A DNA stretch of 64,000 nt. Origin: Beaufortia kweichowensis (Eukaryota; Chordata; Actinopteri; Cypriniformes; Gastromyzontidae). The notes under the pieces are model-generated. The model was not told the origin of the DNA and did not search any database. It saw nothing but the letters and a program-made list of their open reading frames with translations. Positions 1 through 23,912 of the stretch are shown piece after piece. The first letter of the stretch is position 1. Each line of letters starts with the position of its first letter. The DNA lies in contig CM032794.1 in NCBI GenBank assembly GCA_019155185.1, positions 524,501 through 588,500 on the forward strand. The letters are read 5' to 3'. A program made the position numbers and the translations under genes.

Positions 1-70
<70 letters not shown>
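1..70. repeat. (AG)n microsatellite at the window edge
   Basis: Uninterrupted AG dinucleotides from the first base; the tract probably continues upstream of the window. Confidence 0.95.
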
Positions 71-72
<2 letters not shown>

Positions 73-1185
73 TCTCTCGGCCAGTATGAACACATTCCTG
101 ACGATACCCAAAGGGACGAGAGACTAACAGAGACTTCCGGATAGTTACATCAGAGTCTGAATGATTGCGTTGTGTCTGACCCGTGTGACGCACACCAGGA
201 CGAGAGATTTGTGTTTGCTGTAGAGAAATCACTGTATGCCGGTCAGTTTGATCATGTGAAAGTGCAGGAGTCATGTATGTTGATGTAACATGTTCTCTAC
301 ATTATGAGAATGTAAATACCAGCAGTTCATGTAGCAGATCTGGACACAACATATATACAGAGACATGAGAACAAAACAGACTGGACTGGAAGAGACAGAC
401 ACGAGACAAAGTGTTGAAAATAAAAACAAGACACAGTGGCAGAGATTTTGTCTGTTTTCTGTGTATATATTAAATCATGTGAAAGCACATGCAGATGTCA
501 GCGGTCTTTAATCATAAACTTAAAGACATTTGTGAATCAATCATATTATTTATAAATGACATGTGACTAATTGTTAAAAAAATATTCATGTGTTTAGACC
601 ACCGAAAAAATAAAAAAAACTGTACAGAAGAATGGATTGCTGTGGATTATTGGCTATAGTCAATTATAGGCTTTTATTCAATAATACAGAAACATATATA
701 TAGATATACAGATATAGATTATATTGATGTTTATAGATATTATAGTTTTATTATTATTTAGAATGACAGGTTTTTATATTTTTACTTTAATTTAAAGCAG
801 TTTTGTTATTTGTTTTTGTCATGTTTATTTTTAATATTGTTATATTGGTTTAATTTCGTATATAATTTCATTAAACTCATAGAGGTTTAATTTATTTAAG
901 TATTTATTTAATTCATTTTTTAGTTAATAATTTTAATGCCTGGACTTATTTCAGTATATCAAAAAAAAATAGCAGGTTACTTTCTACATTGTCATTTCCT
1001 GCCAAACCAGAACTGACAGCTTAATTTATGGGTCTTAATTATGATCTTGTTATTGTGAATTTTCTCTGTCTTTGTTGTACCAAACATGAGAAAAACCAAG
1101 AGAGATCAGAGACTCTAGAGAATAACCTGGAGCAGAGGGGAGGTCTGAACGCTGATCTGAGTAAATGTGTGTTCAACAGAAAAAT

Positions 1186-1186
<1 letters not shown>
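71..1186. other. No gene recognised; AT-rich non-coding DNA
   Basis: I see no exon with both splice sites and no recognisable protein. The stretch from about 540 to 970 is AT-rich. It is either upstream sequence or an intron of the cacnb2 gene that follows. Confidence 0.5.
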
Positions 1187-1218
<32 letters not shown>

Positions 1219-1268
1219 GAGAGATAGACAGAGAGAGAGAGATAGACAGAGAGAGAGACAGAGAGAGA
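1187..1268. repeat. Imperfect (GA)n tract
   Basis: GA dinucleotides interrupted by GACA and GATA units. The open frames over it (Arg/Glu on +, Leu/Ser on -) are products of the repeat. Confidence 0.9.
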
Positions 1269-1385
1269 ATCCTAGTTTCCTCCAGTTCAACCTTCTTCAA
1301 ATCTCCACATGCTTGATGTTTATGTAGTAAAGGATTAAAATCCCTCTAAACACACTTGTGGGCGTGTCCATGAGATACCTGCGCT

Positions 1386-1440
1386 GTGATTGGTGGATTT
1401 GTCTGGCACCTCTAGGTGGGATTTTGCATATTTATATGAA
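1386..1440 (+). promoter_or_regulatory. Promoter-like block upstream of a candidate first exon
   Basis: An inverted CCAAT box (ATTGG) near 1388 is followed about 40 bases later by a TATA-like run (TATTTATATGA) near 1429. A short start exon with a strong donor lies about 270 bases downstream. The pairing suggests a promoter, but there is no transcript evidence. Confidence 0.35.
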
Positions 1441-1701
1441 GTGTGAACATCTCCTGTGCTGATGGTTATTGTCAACAAGAAGCAGAAGATGAAGATGGAA
1501 AACAGCATTGTCGTATTTGATGCTTTACTTTAAATCTGTGATTCACAGTTTGATTTCAGTTCATGTTTTTGGCAAACCGTTGAACAGAGTAAGAGATTCA
1601 GGTGTGGTATAGATCAGAGATCATCTCATCGTCCTCATGTTCCTCGGGCGTGAGGGAGCGTGTGAGGGATCTGAACGCCTCTCCTCCACCTCTCACCTGT
1701 C

Positions 1702-1737
1702 ATGAACAAACCTCTCAAGAGTAAGAACGTGTCCTGG
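1702..1737 (+). CDS. Candidate alternative first exon of cacnb2 (12 codons)
   Basis: ATG at 1702 opens 12 codons reading MNKPLKSKNVSW and stops at a consensus donor GTGAGT (1738). The exon ends in phase 0, which is what the shared exon at 9257 (GSADSYTS) needs. Beta-2 subunit genes use several short alternative first exons that set membrane targeting, so position and phase fit. I do not recognise this N-terminus from a known isoform, so the call rests on structure only. It could also be an unrelated short ORF. Confidence 0.4.
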
Positions 1738-2269
1738 GTGAGTTCATGTTGTTGTTTTATATCCAGTCTGGGGATTTGAGTTATTGTGCTTCTCTCACTA
1801 TTTCACTTTATGTTTGGATGTTACAATCTGATGAACACGCTGATGTTTTTGTGGTGTTTGTGAGGAATTGACATTATTATTGGGTAGATAGGAGTGGAAA
1901 ACTGATCACATGATAATGATGTTGGTTTTAGCTCGAGTATTGAGTAAATCTTTTTGTCTGAATTTCGAAAATCAAAAGTGAAAAATGAGCAAAACAGTGT
2001 TTTAAATAATAATACACTGAAGTGTTTGTTATGTTTCCACAGTTCATGTGATAAACTACAGCTGCTCTTTTTCTGCAGATTTTTTTATTAAATTCAGCTG
2101 TAGCTTTAACATGTCTTTCATGCTTCTGCAAATTCAAACTTTGTGTGATGCAATCAGTCATGTGACTTGGGTGAGCCAATAGCATTCAACATCTTCAACA
2201 TTTCTTTTTTTTAACCTACAGTAAAAATCTGTTTTTACTTATCCCATTGTGGGATTCTCTGACAGATTT

Positions 2270-2985
2270 TTACAGTACAGTATACAGTACCGTGTAGTAC
2301 AGTAGAGTACAGTATACAGTACCGTAGAGTACAGTAGAGTACAGTATACAGTACCGTGTAGTACAGTAGAGTACAGTATACAGTACCGTGTAGTACAGTA
2401 GAGTACAGTATACAGTACCGTGTAGTACAGTAGAGTACAGTATACAGTACCGTGTAGTACAGTAGAGTACAGTATACAGTAGTAGTACAGTAGAGTACAG
2501 TATACAGTACCCGTGTAGTACAGTAGAGTACAGTATACAGTACCGAGTGTAGTACAGTAGCGTACAGTATACAGTACCGTAGTACAGTAGAGTACAGTAT
2601 ACAGCACCGTGTAGTACAGTAGCCGTACAGTATACAGTATCGTGTAGTACAGTAGAGTACAGTATACAGTACCGTGTAGTACAGTAGCGTACAGTATACA
2701 GTATCGTGTAGTACAGTAGAGTACAGTATACAGTACCGTGTAGTACAGTAGCGTACAGTATACAGTATCGTGTAGTACAGTAGAGTACAGTATACAGTAC
2801 CGTGTAGTACAGTAGCCGCATACAGTATACAGTATCGCAGTAGTACAGTAGAGCAGTATACAGTACCGTGTAGTACAGTAGCGTACAGTATACAGTATCG
2901 TGTAGTACAGTAGAGTACAGTATACAGTACCGTGTAGTACAGTAGCGTAAAGTATACAGTACCGTATAGTACAGTAGAGGCAGTT
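2270..2985. repeat. Minisatellite, about 31-bp unit
   Basis: More than 20 tandem copies of a unit built from TACAGTAGAGTACAGTATAC plus AGTACCGTGTAG, with variants GCGTACAG and ATCGTG alternating in the later half (a higher-order pattern). The Tyr/Cys/Thr/Leu-rich minus-strand open frames are repeat artefacts. Confidence 0.93.
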
Positions 2986-3137
2986 TTGAGATTCTCAGGT
3001 GACCTCAGATTATTTCTGTCTTTTTACATGTTTGTATAAAGATTCAGAGATTGTTTTGTATCAGTAAACTTGTGTTTGGTGTTGCAGACGTCTGTCTTTG
3101 AATCTCTGTGTTTATTTGTTATAAATGCCTGTTTGAT

Positions 3138-3290
3138 ATTTACTGTAGCTCAGTGGTAAGAGCATAGTGCTAGCAACACCAATGTCATGGGTTTGATCCC
3201 AGGGATTGCATATTCTCAGGAAAAAATGTATAATTCACTGTTAGTCACTTTGGATAAAAGCACCTGCCAAATGCGTAAATGTAAATTTAA
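3138..3290 (+). mobile_element. tRNA-derived SINE
   Basis: The 5' part has an A-box-like GTAGCTCAGTGGTAAGAGC and a B-box-like GGGTTTGATCCC at tRNA spacing, so it is a tRNA-related pol III head. The 3' part carries the widespread fish tail (CACTTTGGATAAAAGCACC, then CCAAATGCGTAAATG). Related tails without heads recur elsewhere in the window. Confidence 0.85.
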
Positions 3291-3773
3291 CACAGTTTTA
3301 TTGTCTGAGTCTGATATATTTGCTATTTTAGTCTGACGTGCTCGTCAATAGTGCTTTAACTGGATTTTCAAATGAAGAAGCGAATAGGAGAAAACCATGA
3401 CATTTGTCTAAGAGAATGTTCAACCCAGCTTGTACTGTATATACAGTATGATTTATTAGTATTGTTGTTATTATATGTTGCTTTAGCCTTTTTAGTTTCT
3501 TTAGGTTATGACTGTACACTGGTCACACTGGTTCTGTGTCATTACTGAATGTGTGTGTGTGTCTATAACCTGATGAGTGTAACTGTAAACTACCTGTGAT
3601 GATCAACACCTGCATTATTCATCAGACTCAGTCGCTCTTGTCTTCTCACTGTGGGATAGTGAACATGTCTAAGAAAGTTAAGGTAGGACAACGCTGTCAG
3701 TTTATGATAATGTGTGTGAGAATGAAATCATGAATGCAAGTCTGTTCAGAGCATTTAGTGGTCAGCACACTGT

Positions 3774-3774
<1 letters not shown>

Positions 3775-3834
<60 letters not shown>

Positions 3835-4131
3835 TGTGTGTGTTTGTCCAGTAAAACAGCATCAATACATTTCTGTAGTACACAGATGGTTCAACAAAGT
3901 GTGTGTGTGTGTGTGTGTATGTATGTGTGTGTGATGTGTATGTATGTGTGTGTGTGATGTGTATGTATGTGTGTGTGATGTGTATGTATGTGTGTGTGAT
4001 GTGTGTGTGTGCGTGCGTGTGTATGAGTGTGTGTGTGTTTGTCCAGTAAAACAGCATCAATACATTTCTGTAGTACACAGATAGTTCAACAAAGTGTGTG
4101 TGTGTGTGTGTGCGTGCGTGTGTGTGTGTAT

Positions 4132-4220
<89 letters not shown>

Positions 4221-4262
4221 AGTGTGTGTGTGTGCGTGCGTGTGTGCGTGTGTGTGTGTGTC
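3775..4262. repeat. Compound (TG)n microsatellite with an internal duplication
   Basis: Long TG runs with ATGTATG variants. A unique segment of about 60 bases (TTGTCCAGTAAAACAGCATC through TTCAACAAAGTG) occurs twice, near 3843 and 4039, so the microsatellite also grew by a block duplication of roughly 200 bp. Confidence 0.93.
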
Positions 4263-5080
4263 AGACAGTGTGTGAAGTAATGAATGATGACAGCTCTGTG
4301 TTATCTAACCTTCAAAACATAAATCAGGACATGAAACATTGATCATGAAACACAAACGTCAGTGGTGTAACATGACAATTTATGAATGAATCTAAGTGTG
4401 CAGTTTTTAGGAATGACATCACATACGTCTGTGTGTGTGTGAGAAGATGATCAGACTACACATTTATAATGACAAAAAGCTAAAATACAAAAGAACCCGT
4501 TTTTGAGCAGGAACATAAACAGTCAGCCTTGAAAACGTGTTATTCTCTGATTCACAACTGTTAAATGTCAGATTTATTTATCCTTAACCCACGTAAAGTA
4601 CATAAAGTGATGATGGTTGATAGAGAGACAAACACACAATCATGTACATTTAAGTGTACAGTATATTTAAAAAAACTGCTTGTAAAGCATCTTAATATGT
4701 ATCTTTTCCTCTTTTTCATAATTTCTGTATTTTGGTCTGGACTTCTTCTTATTACCAAAAGACTTTATTTAACTTCATCTTGTTGTGTGATTATCTTTGT
4801 ATGTTAGTATTTGTTGTATATTGTTGTGTTTAGAGAGAGACGGTTTCGTTTAAAGTAGTTTACAGTTCACATCAGGGCTTTAAAAACCATTCAGTTCAAA
4901 CACTGTCTGGTGAAAATATTATTCATACTTCATCATGTTGCCAAAACTAATAACTGGCCTCAGATCTGTGTGTGTGTTTGTGGGACGGCCTGTTGGTTTT
5001 TTTCTCAGCGTGGGAAAGACAGAGAGGATTGTGGGTAAAGAGGAGTAACTTGCTTTAGAAAGAGAGAGAATATCAGGCCA
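4263..5080. other. No gene recognised; probable intron or upstream DNA of cacnb2
   Basis: No supported exon, RNA gene or mobile element was seen here. Confidence 0.5.
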
Positions 5081-5089
5081 TTGAGTGAG

Positions 5090-5095
5090 TATAAA
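5090..5095 (+). promoter_or_regulatory. TATA box before a candidate first exon
   Basis: TATAAA lies 91 bases upstream of the ATG of the 11-codon candidate first exon at 5181, a plausible distance for a short 5' UTR. Confidence 0.4.
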
Positions 5096-5180
5096 CGCAG
5101 GAAACAGACCCCCCCGACCCCTTCTGGGACTGTTTATAGAGCGACAGGGTGGAGTGACACACACACACACGGTCAGAGAC

Positions 5181-5213
5181 ATGTACCTCTCCACCAGCGA
5201 GGAATCTGATGTG
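5181..5213 (+). CDS. Candidate alternative first exon of cacnb2 (MYLSTSEESDV)
   Basis: ATG at 5181, 11 codons, then a perfect GTAAGT donor. The phase-0 end joins directly to GSADSYTS at 9257. The short acidic Met-Tyr start resembles the short N-termini of beta-3 and one beta-4 isoform, which also run straight into GSADSYTS. A TATA box is present upstream. It is not the palmitoylated beta-2a type, since there is no Cys pair. Confidence 0.5.
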
Positions 5214-6214
5214 GTAAGTGAGGAATATTTGACATCCTGCTGTGATTTCTTCTCTTTCATACGGTGAAGAAAAGTTTTGGCTTCTTTCTGGAATGTTTCT
5301 GAGTGGAAAAACGTTTCCTGAAGTTTCCTGATCTTCTTTTTGCTCCGTGAGTCTTTCATTGTCGAGTGCGTTCACTGTAAAAACCTACTAATGATCATCT
5401 TAACTTTACAAAAACATCTGAACAGATGTGAATATTAGAGAAGATTAACAGGAGGTGAAGTGTACAGTGAGCGTTTGACTCGTCGGGTTTTTCTCTCTGC
5501 TGTTTGTTTTAAACTCATAAAACATAGACTTCATTCAACTATTTGTGGCTTTGTTGTGTTTTTCTGGAGCGTTTCTGGACTTTTTTCCTTTTTAAAGCAA
5601 TAGTTGTTTTACCCAAAACAAAGTGTTATTTTTTTCATCCATCTCTTTTATATATTTGGGTTTATATGTTTTTATCATGTATATACAGTATTATATAGTC
5701 ATTAGGAATGATATATTCTGTGGATTTGTTGACACATAGTAGCATGAAATACACTTCTTCAAGTGGGTTGTCACTCATTACTGTTTAACATGACAGCGTG
5801 ATGATTGTGTAGATGAATGATGAAGTATTTTCTCTCTTTTATTGTGTTGTATCATGCAGGTCTAAATTCTGCATTTGTACATTGTGTTGGGTTGACCCGG
5901 AGGATTCTGGGTAAATGCTTTTACAGAAATTGTGGCTATTGAGTCCCATTCTGTAAGTCAAATAACACAGATTCATATATGAACTGTGAGTCAGACAGTC
6001 AGAAATGATGAATCACTTTTATGATGCCGTATAAACCTGGAACAACTACAAAAGACAATCGCATAATTACATCACTTCAGTGTGTGTGTGTAAGACAGGA
6101 GATTGTGTCAGTGTGTGTTTGTGATGTTGTCAATATCTGTAATCATCCACATTGATGTCTGGTGTTGTAATTTAGACCAGAGAATGACTGTCTGGAATAT
6201 GATCGAACACATCT
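5214..6214. other. Intron-like DNA with nothing recognised
   Basis: AT-rich, with short poly-T runs. No exon, RNA gene or transposon was identified. Confidence 0.5.
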
Positions 6215-6475
6215 GTGTGTATGTGCGTGTGTGTTTGTGTGTATGTGCATGCATGTGCGTGTGTTTGTGTGTGTGTGTGCGTGTGTGTGTTTGTGTGTAT
6301 GTGAATGCATGTGCGTGTGTTTGTGTGTGTGTGTGTGTGTGCGTGTGTGTTTGTGTGTATGTGCATGCATGTGCGTGTGTTTGTGTGCGTGCACGTGTGC
6401 GTGTGTGTTTGTGTGTGTGTGTGCGTGTGTATTTGTGTGTGTGTGTGCGTGTATATTTTGTGTGTGTGTGTGTAT
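6215..6475. repeat. (TG)n microsatellite with GCATGCATGTGCG variants
   Basis: A roughly 60-bp higher-order unit (TGTATGTGCATGCATGTGCG, then TG) repeats three times. Cys/Val and His/Thr open frames over it are artefacts. Confidence 0.93.
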
Positions 6476-6867
6476 TGCTGTTCCATGGTCTTATTATATG
6501 GTTATATTTCAAATGAAGTGTTTTTCTCAATGTTTCTGTTTAACATTGTTGTAAGTTCATAAGCTTTTATCAGAATGAGAACATTACTCATTCTGTGCTC
6601 GTACAGAACTGCACTGACCGCATGTATTTTTGTTATAGTTATAATACAATAAAGCTTTCATTTGAAAGAAGCCTAACTCATACATGATTATTGAGATTAT
6701 TTCAGAAAAGATGAATCAATAGTGATTTTGCTATTGTAGCGTTTAACATCTTAAAGAAACTATTGAGGTGTTGAGCTGATGGAGTGTCTTACAATATGTC
6801 TTGTGTTTGAGAAGTGAATACCCAAACATTACTGTACTGTATGTGTTTCTGGGCAAGCTTTCAAATC

Positions 6868-7196
<329 letters not shown>

Positions 7197-7509
7197 ACTA
7201 ACACAAAACACAGTTTCTTTCATTCTTTGTGTGTTCTTAGTATTTCTTACCTTTTTCTTCTTTTATTAATTCTTTCTTTTATTCACTTTTTGTCCTTTCT
7301 CACACACATTTTTTTTGTCATTTCTTCTTGTCTTCTCATTTTCATTTTTTCTTTATTTTCTTCAGTTTGTTTTTTTCCTTGATTCTATTTCTTGTTTCTT
7401 TTCTCACGTGCACAAGCACAGAGACATTAATCACACAGATGGAGAGACAAGCTGAGAGAGAGAGTGAAGGTGTGGAGCAGAACAGCTGACACACACACAC
7501 ACAGAGCGA

Positions 7510-7516
7510 GCGAGCG

Positions 7517-7552
<36 letters not shown>

Positions 7553-8101
7553 CAGAGCTCACACACTGGTAGTATCACTGCTGATGTTCAGGACGGTGAT
7601 GTTTAGAAGAACAGAAAGTGGTGGATAGAGAGAACACAGGAGCGCATGACTGCATCATCATCATCAGTGTGTGTGTGTGTGTGTGTGTGTGTGAGGATGA
7701 CAGAGCGACTCTGTGCTGCAGTGGGCTCTGATCAAGCCCTCCGTTACTAAACCACCATCATCTGCACCGCTCGTCACAGCCGTCATCCTTCACTATGCGC
7801 AGGGATCGAGCACATGCACGTGGAATTACACACCATCGCCAGCGACGCATCCGCAGCGGCAGACGAGCAGCTAACGGTGTTAACATCAGCAGGAGAAACA
7901 GCACAGACGTTAGGTAGCAGAGCTGAAGACAGACCGATGTGTGATTTTATTCCTTCATCCTAATGCTCTTCTTCACTTGAGCCGCTGTCACTTTCACGCA
8001 TGTAGTCCGCTGGATGCCATTGGTCAGTTTATGATTGTTGATGAAGATTATTCAAGCGGTTGGTATGGTGAGAAGAGCAAACGCTCTGACCTGATTGGCT
8101 G
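7510..8101 (+). promoter_or_regulatory. 5' UTR/promoter region of the beta-2e-type first exon
   Basis: After (GA)n at 7523-7549 the base composition changes: about 7690-7920 is GC- and CpG-richer than its surroundings. Inverted CCAAT motifs lie at about 8020 and about 8094, just before the ATG at 8102. A 40-codon upstream ORF (ATG 7795, TAG 7915-7917) may dampen translation if it is in the mRNA. The transcription start is not visible. Confidence 0.45.
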
Positions 8102-18916
<10,815 letters not shown>

Positions 18917-19790
18917 CACAAACTCTCACTGAAACACAACTACAGTGCCACGTACAGTAACAGGGTCCAGCGATATTCACACTATTCACACTGGAATTAC
19001 ATTGAAACATTTACCAGGATAACATTTTTTATTTTTTAAACTGAAACTTTTTAGTCTTGCCAAGCAACACCACAAAGTCTTTACCGTAGTCTTCCTAGAG
19101 ATCTTTACAAAAAAAATATACATAGAAAATATGAATGTATTGATTGTAGCTGTCTATTATGTATCTATAGGAAATACCCCATAAGTCACTAATTTATTTT
19201 AGAAAAGGTAAGGGTGTTATTACAAACTTAACTCACAGCAGTTGAAATAAATAAATTTTACTTTCTAAATTTAAATAAAATGAAAACACAATTCTGTTTT
19301 CTGTTTTAATTCAGTTCAGTTTCAGTCATTCTTGATTCAGATTTTAATGGTGCACATCTCTGTCATAGATCATAGATTAACATCGGCTCATATTAATATA
19401 AGTAAACCGAAATACATGTAAGAAAAGATTGTATTTCTTATCATGATTTAATGCATTAGCCAATATGAACTAACATATATAACAATATATCCTCAGCATT
19501 TATTCATCTTTATTCATGTTCATTTCAGCATTTACTAATACATTTTGAAAGTTAAAAGGTGTATTTGTTAACATTAGTTAATGCACAATTAATTAACATA
19601 AGCCATTTTTCATATCGTTTAAAAATCTAATGATTGAAGATGAATAAATGCTGAAAAACTGTCGATTGTTTGTTCATGTTTACTAATGTTAACCAATCTT
19701 ATTGTTAAGTGTTACTAACCCAAAGTACAGCTATGGTTTCGTTTTAATACACTTATGGGTTATTTTAGAACTATAACCCCTGTTTTTTTT
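18917..19790 (+). other. Probable cacnb2 3' UTR
   Basis: AT-rich sequence after the cacnb2 stop. The first AATAAA-type signals lie near 19244-19252 (AATAAATAAAT). No other feature was recognised. Confidence 0.5.
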
Positions 19791-19937
19791 TTTTTTGCTG
19801 AATTTGACACAATGCATTCTGGGATTGTGTTATCTTACGCTTGTGAAGAACAGACTTCATTCAGACTCCTGTCTCATGAGCAGATCAGAAACATGTACAC
19901 GTACAGTTAATGTATCAGTCAGATAATTAATGACAGT

Positions 19938-21060
19938 GTGATTCAGTTTCATTATGATGATGAAAACACTGAACCGCAACCTAAAAAAAAATAAACGTCC
20001 TTATATTTCTTCCTGGAGCCTAAAGTCTTAAAGATTTTATTCTCTTTATCCTCTTCAAAAAGTTTTTCCTCTTTAAAAAAAATTTTTTTTTCCAAAATAT
20101 TTTTTTTTGTGTTTTACCTCTGAATAAATATTTTTGAAGACAAAAAGAAAAAAAAGTTTTTCATCTTCCAAAAAAAAATCTCTTCAAACATTTTTTTACC
20201 ATCTTAAATTTTTTTACTTTTTTTCTTTTGTGTGAACTTTTGAAGAGGGGGAAAAAATTAAGATGGTAAAAAATTTTTTTAAAGAGCAACAAAATTGTTT
20301 GGAAGATGAAAAAAATAAAGATTACATAAAATCTTTAGATAAAAAGATTAAAATGAAAAAATATTTTTGAAGAGAAAAACAATATCTTTCAAAATAATAT
20401 TTTGAAGAGGGGAAAAAATTTGAAAAAAGATTTTTTTTTAAAGATGGTTAAAAAAAAATTTGGAAGAGGAAAAAGAAACTCATCTTCCAAAGAAAAATCT
20501 CTTTAAAAATGTCCCATGTTAAAAAAACCCAATCTTCAAAAAAAAAATCAAAATTGTTTTTAAAAAAAAGAAGTTTTACATCTCTTCAACAAATTTGAAG
20601 ATGAATTTTTTTTTAAGATGGTAAAAAAATGTTTTGAAGATGAATAAAATAATTGATAAAAAGATGAAAAATATTTTTTATAAAAAATTGTGCAAGAGAA
20701 AGTCTTTAGATTTTTGCAAATATCACTTCTAGGCTCTGTAAAAATTTGATTATGAAATATTTTTTAAGACAAAAAAATCTCTTCAAAAATGTCCCATGTA
20801 AAAAAAATTCATCTTCAAAAACATTTTTTGTTCAAAATTGTTGAACAAAAAAGAAGTTTTACCTCTCTTCGAAAATTTTGAAGATACATTTTTTTTAAGA
20901 TGGTAAAAAAAATGTTTTGAAGAGGAACAAAATCTTCTAAAGATGAATAAAAAATTTGATGAAAAGATGAAACACATTTTTTGAAGAGGAAAAAGAGAAG
21001 AAAGCTTCAGAACTTCAGAAAGGAAAACAACAAGTTTTTTTCTTCACCAGGAATTTGTTT
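19938..21060. repeat. A/T-rich composite repeat block A
   Basis: It starts with TTCATTATGATGATGAAAAC and CTGAACCGCAA, then about 900 bp of degenerate poly-A/poly-T with recurring TTTTTGAAGAGG, TCTTCCAAAAA and AAGATGGTAAAA words. It ends with GAAAGCTTCAGAACTTCAGA and GGAAAACAACAAG. Block D (27700-28645) has the same two unique ends in the same orientation. Direct repeats of GCTGAATTTGACAC plus ATGCATT lie outside both ends (about 19798 and 21127). Confidence 0.8.
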
Positions 21061-22080
21061 TATAAGTTGCTGTTTAGGGTTTCTATACTCAATAAGCAGT
21101 GGCAGTATCCTATACAGGATGTTTTGCTGAATTTGACACGATGCATTTTGGGTTAAAAAGCAGATATTTATTTGATGTGTGACATTTATTTTAACAGTTA
21201 CTAGTAACCTGTTGCACAGTTGTGTATGTTCTTACAGGACAAAGACATCACAACATAAACCTGATAAACGTGGAGTTGACGAACTGGTCAGGACACAACA
21301 GGTGACAGATCGTTTGTTCAATTAAAAGATGGTGAATTTTAGTTTTGTTTCCGACCTTACTGTATTTGCCTGGCTAAAGAACTAAAGGTTAATGGTTTTG
21401 TGTTTCTAGTAAAATGAATTCATTGGAGTAGGTTTACATAAGAGTGCACATTAAAACACGTAAAGTCTAACATGACAAAAAAGTTGATACACAAAGTATA
21501 TTCAATTGAATTAAAGCTAAACATTTTTACTGTGTACACTTTAATTCAAAACTTTAGAGTCACTAATTCATTCAACTTTTCTCTACATTGAATAACACAA
21601 GTAATCTCAATAAAACTATGGAATAACACAAATGTAAATATGAAATGATTAACATCTTTAATGAAAACATTTCTGTAATTTTAAACAGTTTCTTAAGGTC
21701 TTACCTTGACATGACCATATTGAAGGATTTCAATCTTATCAGTTTTTATTATTATATCATATCATTTTTAAACGAAACTTTAGATTTGTTATGAAAGAAG
21801 TATGTCACATTTTTATTTTTTCCACATTAATTTCATACTTCAGATCAAAAGACCTTTGAACAGTAATGGATAGATATATTTCTATAAGATTTCAAACCCT
21901 CAGTATATCTGATACAGAGTTGTGATTGTGATGATAAACTCTCTGTTGTATTGACTTAACTGACGGGACGCCAAAACAAACATGTTAAAGACTGACAGAG
22001 ACATGAGAACGAGAGGAAAGGACACGAGAAATAAACTATGAACTCGCTGTCCAAAATAAACATCACAAACAAAACCCACA
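21061..22080. other. Intergenic DNA, nothing recognised
   Basis: AT-rich sequence between repeat blocks A and B. No exon with both splice sites was found. Confidence 0.5.
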
Positions 22081-23830
22081 AACATAAACATGACTTTTTT
22101 CATCCTTAAAAAAATGTTTTTATTCTCCAACTCCAATCTGAAGAGGTTTTATTCTCTTTATCCTCTTCAAAAATGTTTTCCTCTTTAAAAAAAAAATTTT
22201 TTAACCTTGAGAATTTTTTTTTTCCAAAATATTTTTTTATGTTTTACCTCTGAAAAAATATTTTTGAAGACAAAAAGAAAAAAAAGTTTGAAAAATTCTC
22301 TTCAAACATTTTTTACTTAAATAAATGTTTTATCCCTCTTAAATGTTTTTTTCTCTTCCACACAAGAGTGACACCTGAATGTCAAGGTTAGCACCACATG
22401 CTAATTGTTAACCTGTTAGCTAGAAAACCCAAAACATTTATTTTGTGTGAACTCTTGAAGTGGAAAAAGAAATTATTTTAAGATAGTACAACATTTATTT
22501 GAAGAGGAACACATTTTTTTAGGAGGTGGAAAAAAATAATGAAAAGATGAAGATGAAAAAATATTTTTTAAGAGAAAATCTTCCAAAAAAAGATGTTCAT
22601 TTTCAAAAAGTTTTTTTTTTTCAAAATAGTTTTTCTTAAAATGTTTTATCCCTCTTAAATGTTTTTTTTCTCTTCCACACAAGTGTGACACCTGAATGTC
22701 AAGGTTAGCACCACATGCTAATTGTTAACCTGTTAGCTAGCAAACCCAAAACAATTGTTTTGTGTGAACTTTTGAAAAGGGGAAAAATTTTGAAGAAAAA
22801 ATTATTTGAAGATAAAAAAAAATGTAAGATGGTAAAAAAAAAATTTTTGAAGAGCAAAAAATTATCTTTCAAAATAATATTTTGAAGAGGGGAAAAAAAT
22901 GTTAAAAAAATATTTTTTTTAAGAAGGTAAAAAAAATTTTTGGAAGAGGAAAATTTTTTCAGGAGGTGAATAAAAAAAATTTACAGAGAAAAAAAAGAAA
23001 CTCATCTCCCAAAAACAATCTCTTTAAAAATGTCTTCAAAATTTTTTTTTGTTCAAAATAGTTTTTTCTTAAAAAAAGTTTTACCTCTCTTCAAAACATT
23101 TTGATAAACATTTTGATAAACATTTTTTAAGATGGTAAAAAATCTTTTGAAGATGAATACATTTTTTTTATAAAAAGATGAAAAATACAAAACATGACAT
23201 ACATAACCATAAACATGACTTTTTTCATGTTTCAATTTTTTTCTCTTTAAGAGTCTACACAAGAGTGACACCTGAATGTCAAGGTTAGCACCACATGCTA
23301 ATTGTTAACCTGTTAGCTAGCAAACCCAAAAACATTTATTTTGTGTGAACTCTTGAAAAGGGGGAAAACATTTTGAAAATGTAAGATGGTAAAAAAAAAT
23401 TTTTGAAGAGAAACAAAATTTTTTGGAAGATGAAAAAATTTGAGGAAAAGATTAAAATGAAAAAATATTTTCTGAAGATGGGAAAAAATGTGTAAAAAGA
23501 AAATTTTAAAGATTTTTTTTAAAGGTGGTTTTTTTGAAGAGGAAAAAAGAAACTCATCTTCCAAAAAAATCTCTTTGAAAATTCCCATCTTAAAAAATTT
23601 TATCTTCAAAATGTTTTTTGTTCAAAATTGTTTTTTCTTCAAAAACAAAAAAATTTTGATGAACATTTTTTTTAAATGGTAAAAAAATCTTTTGAAGATG
23701 AATAATTTTTTTTATAAAAAGATGAAAAATACAAAACATGACACGACTTTTTTCATCCTTAAAAAATGTTTTTATTCTTCAAAACTTTTTTTTTCATCTT
23801 CCACATTTTTTTTTCAATCTTTCAAAAAAA
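22081..23830. repeat. A/T-rich composite repeat block B
   Basis: The same word set as block A (TTTTTGAAGAGG, GATGGTAAAAAA, TCTTCCAAA). It holds three copies of the 130-bp core unit described separately. It lies downstream of nsun6. Confidence 0.8.
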
Positions 23831-23906
23831 TGTTTTTTAGTTTTACAGATTTTATAGCTAATATAATATAAAATAAACTCTTGAGTCTTCCAGTAGATTA
23901 TCAAAC

Positions 23907-23912
23907 TTTATT
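23907..23912 (-). terminator. nsun6 polyadenylation signal
   Basis: AATAAA on the minus strand (TTTATT on +), about 160 bases past the nsun6 stop at 24075. Confidence 0.5.

Noticed and set aside
2239..2821. 122- and 183-codon minus-strand frames (Tyr, Cys, Thr, Leu)
   Set aside because: They follow the 31-bp minisatellite period exactly and have no unique sequence.
2270..2985. Possible CRISPR-like array
   Set aside because: Units are contiguous with no unique spacers, in a vertebrate nuclear locus.
7795..7917. 40-codon Arg-rich ORF upstream of the cacnb2 first exon
   Set aside because: Not called as a gene: no homology recognised and no splice context; kept only as a possible upstream ORF.
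20783..23682. Several 60-100 codon Lys/Phe-rich frames
   Set aside because: They arise from A/T-rich repeat words (TTCAAAA, AAGATGG) and have no codon bias, homology or splice sites.
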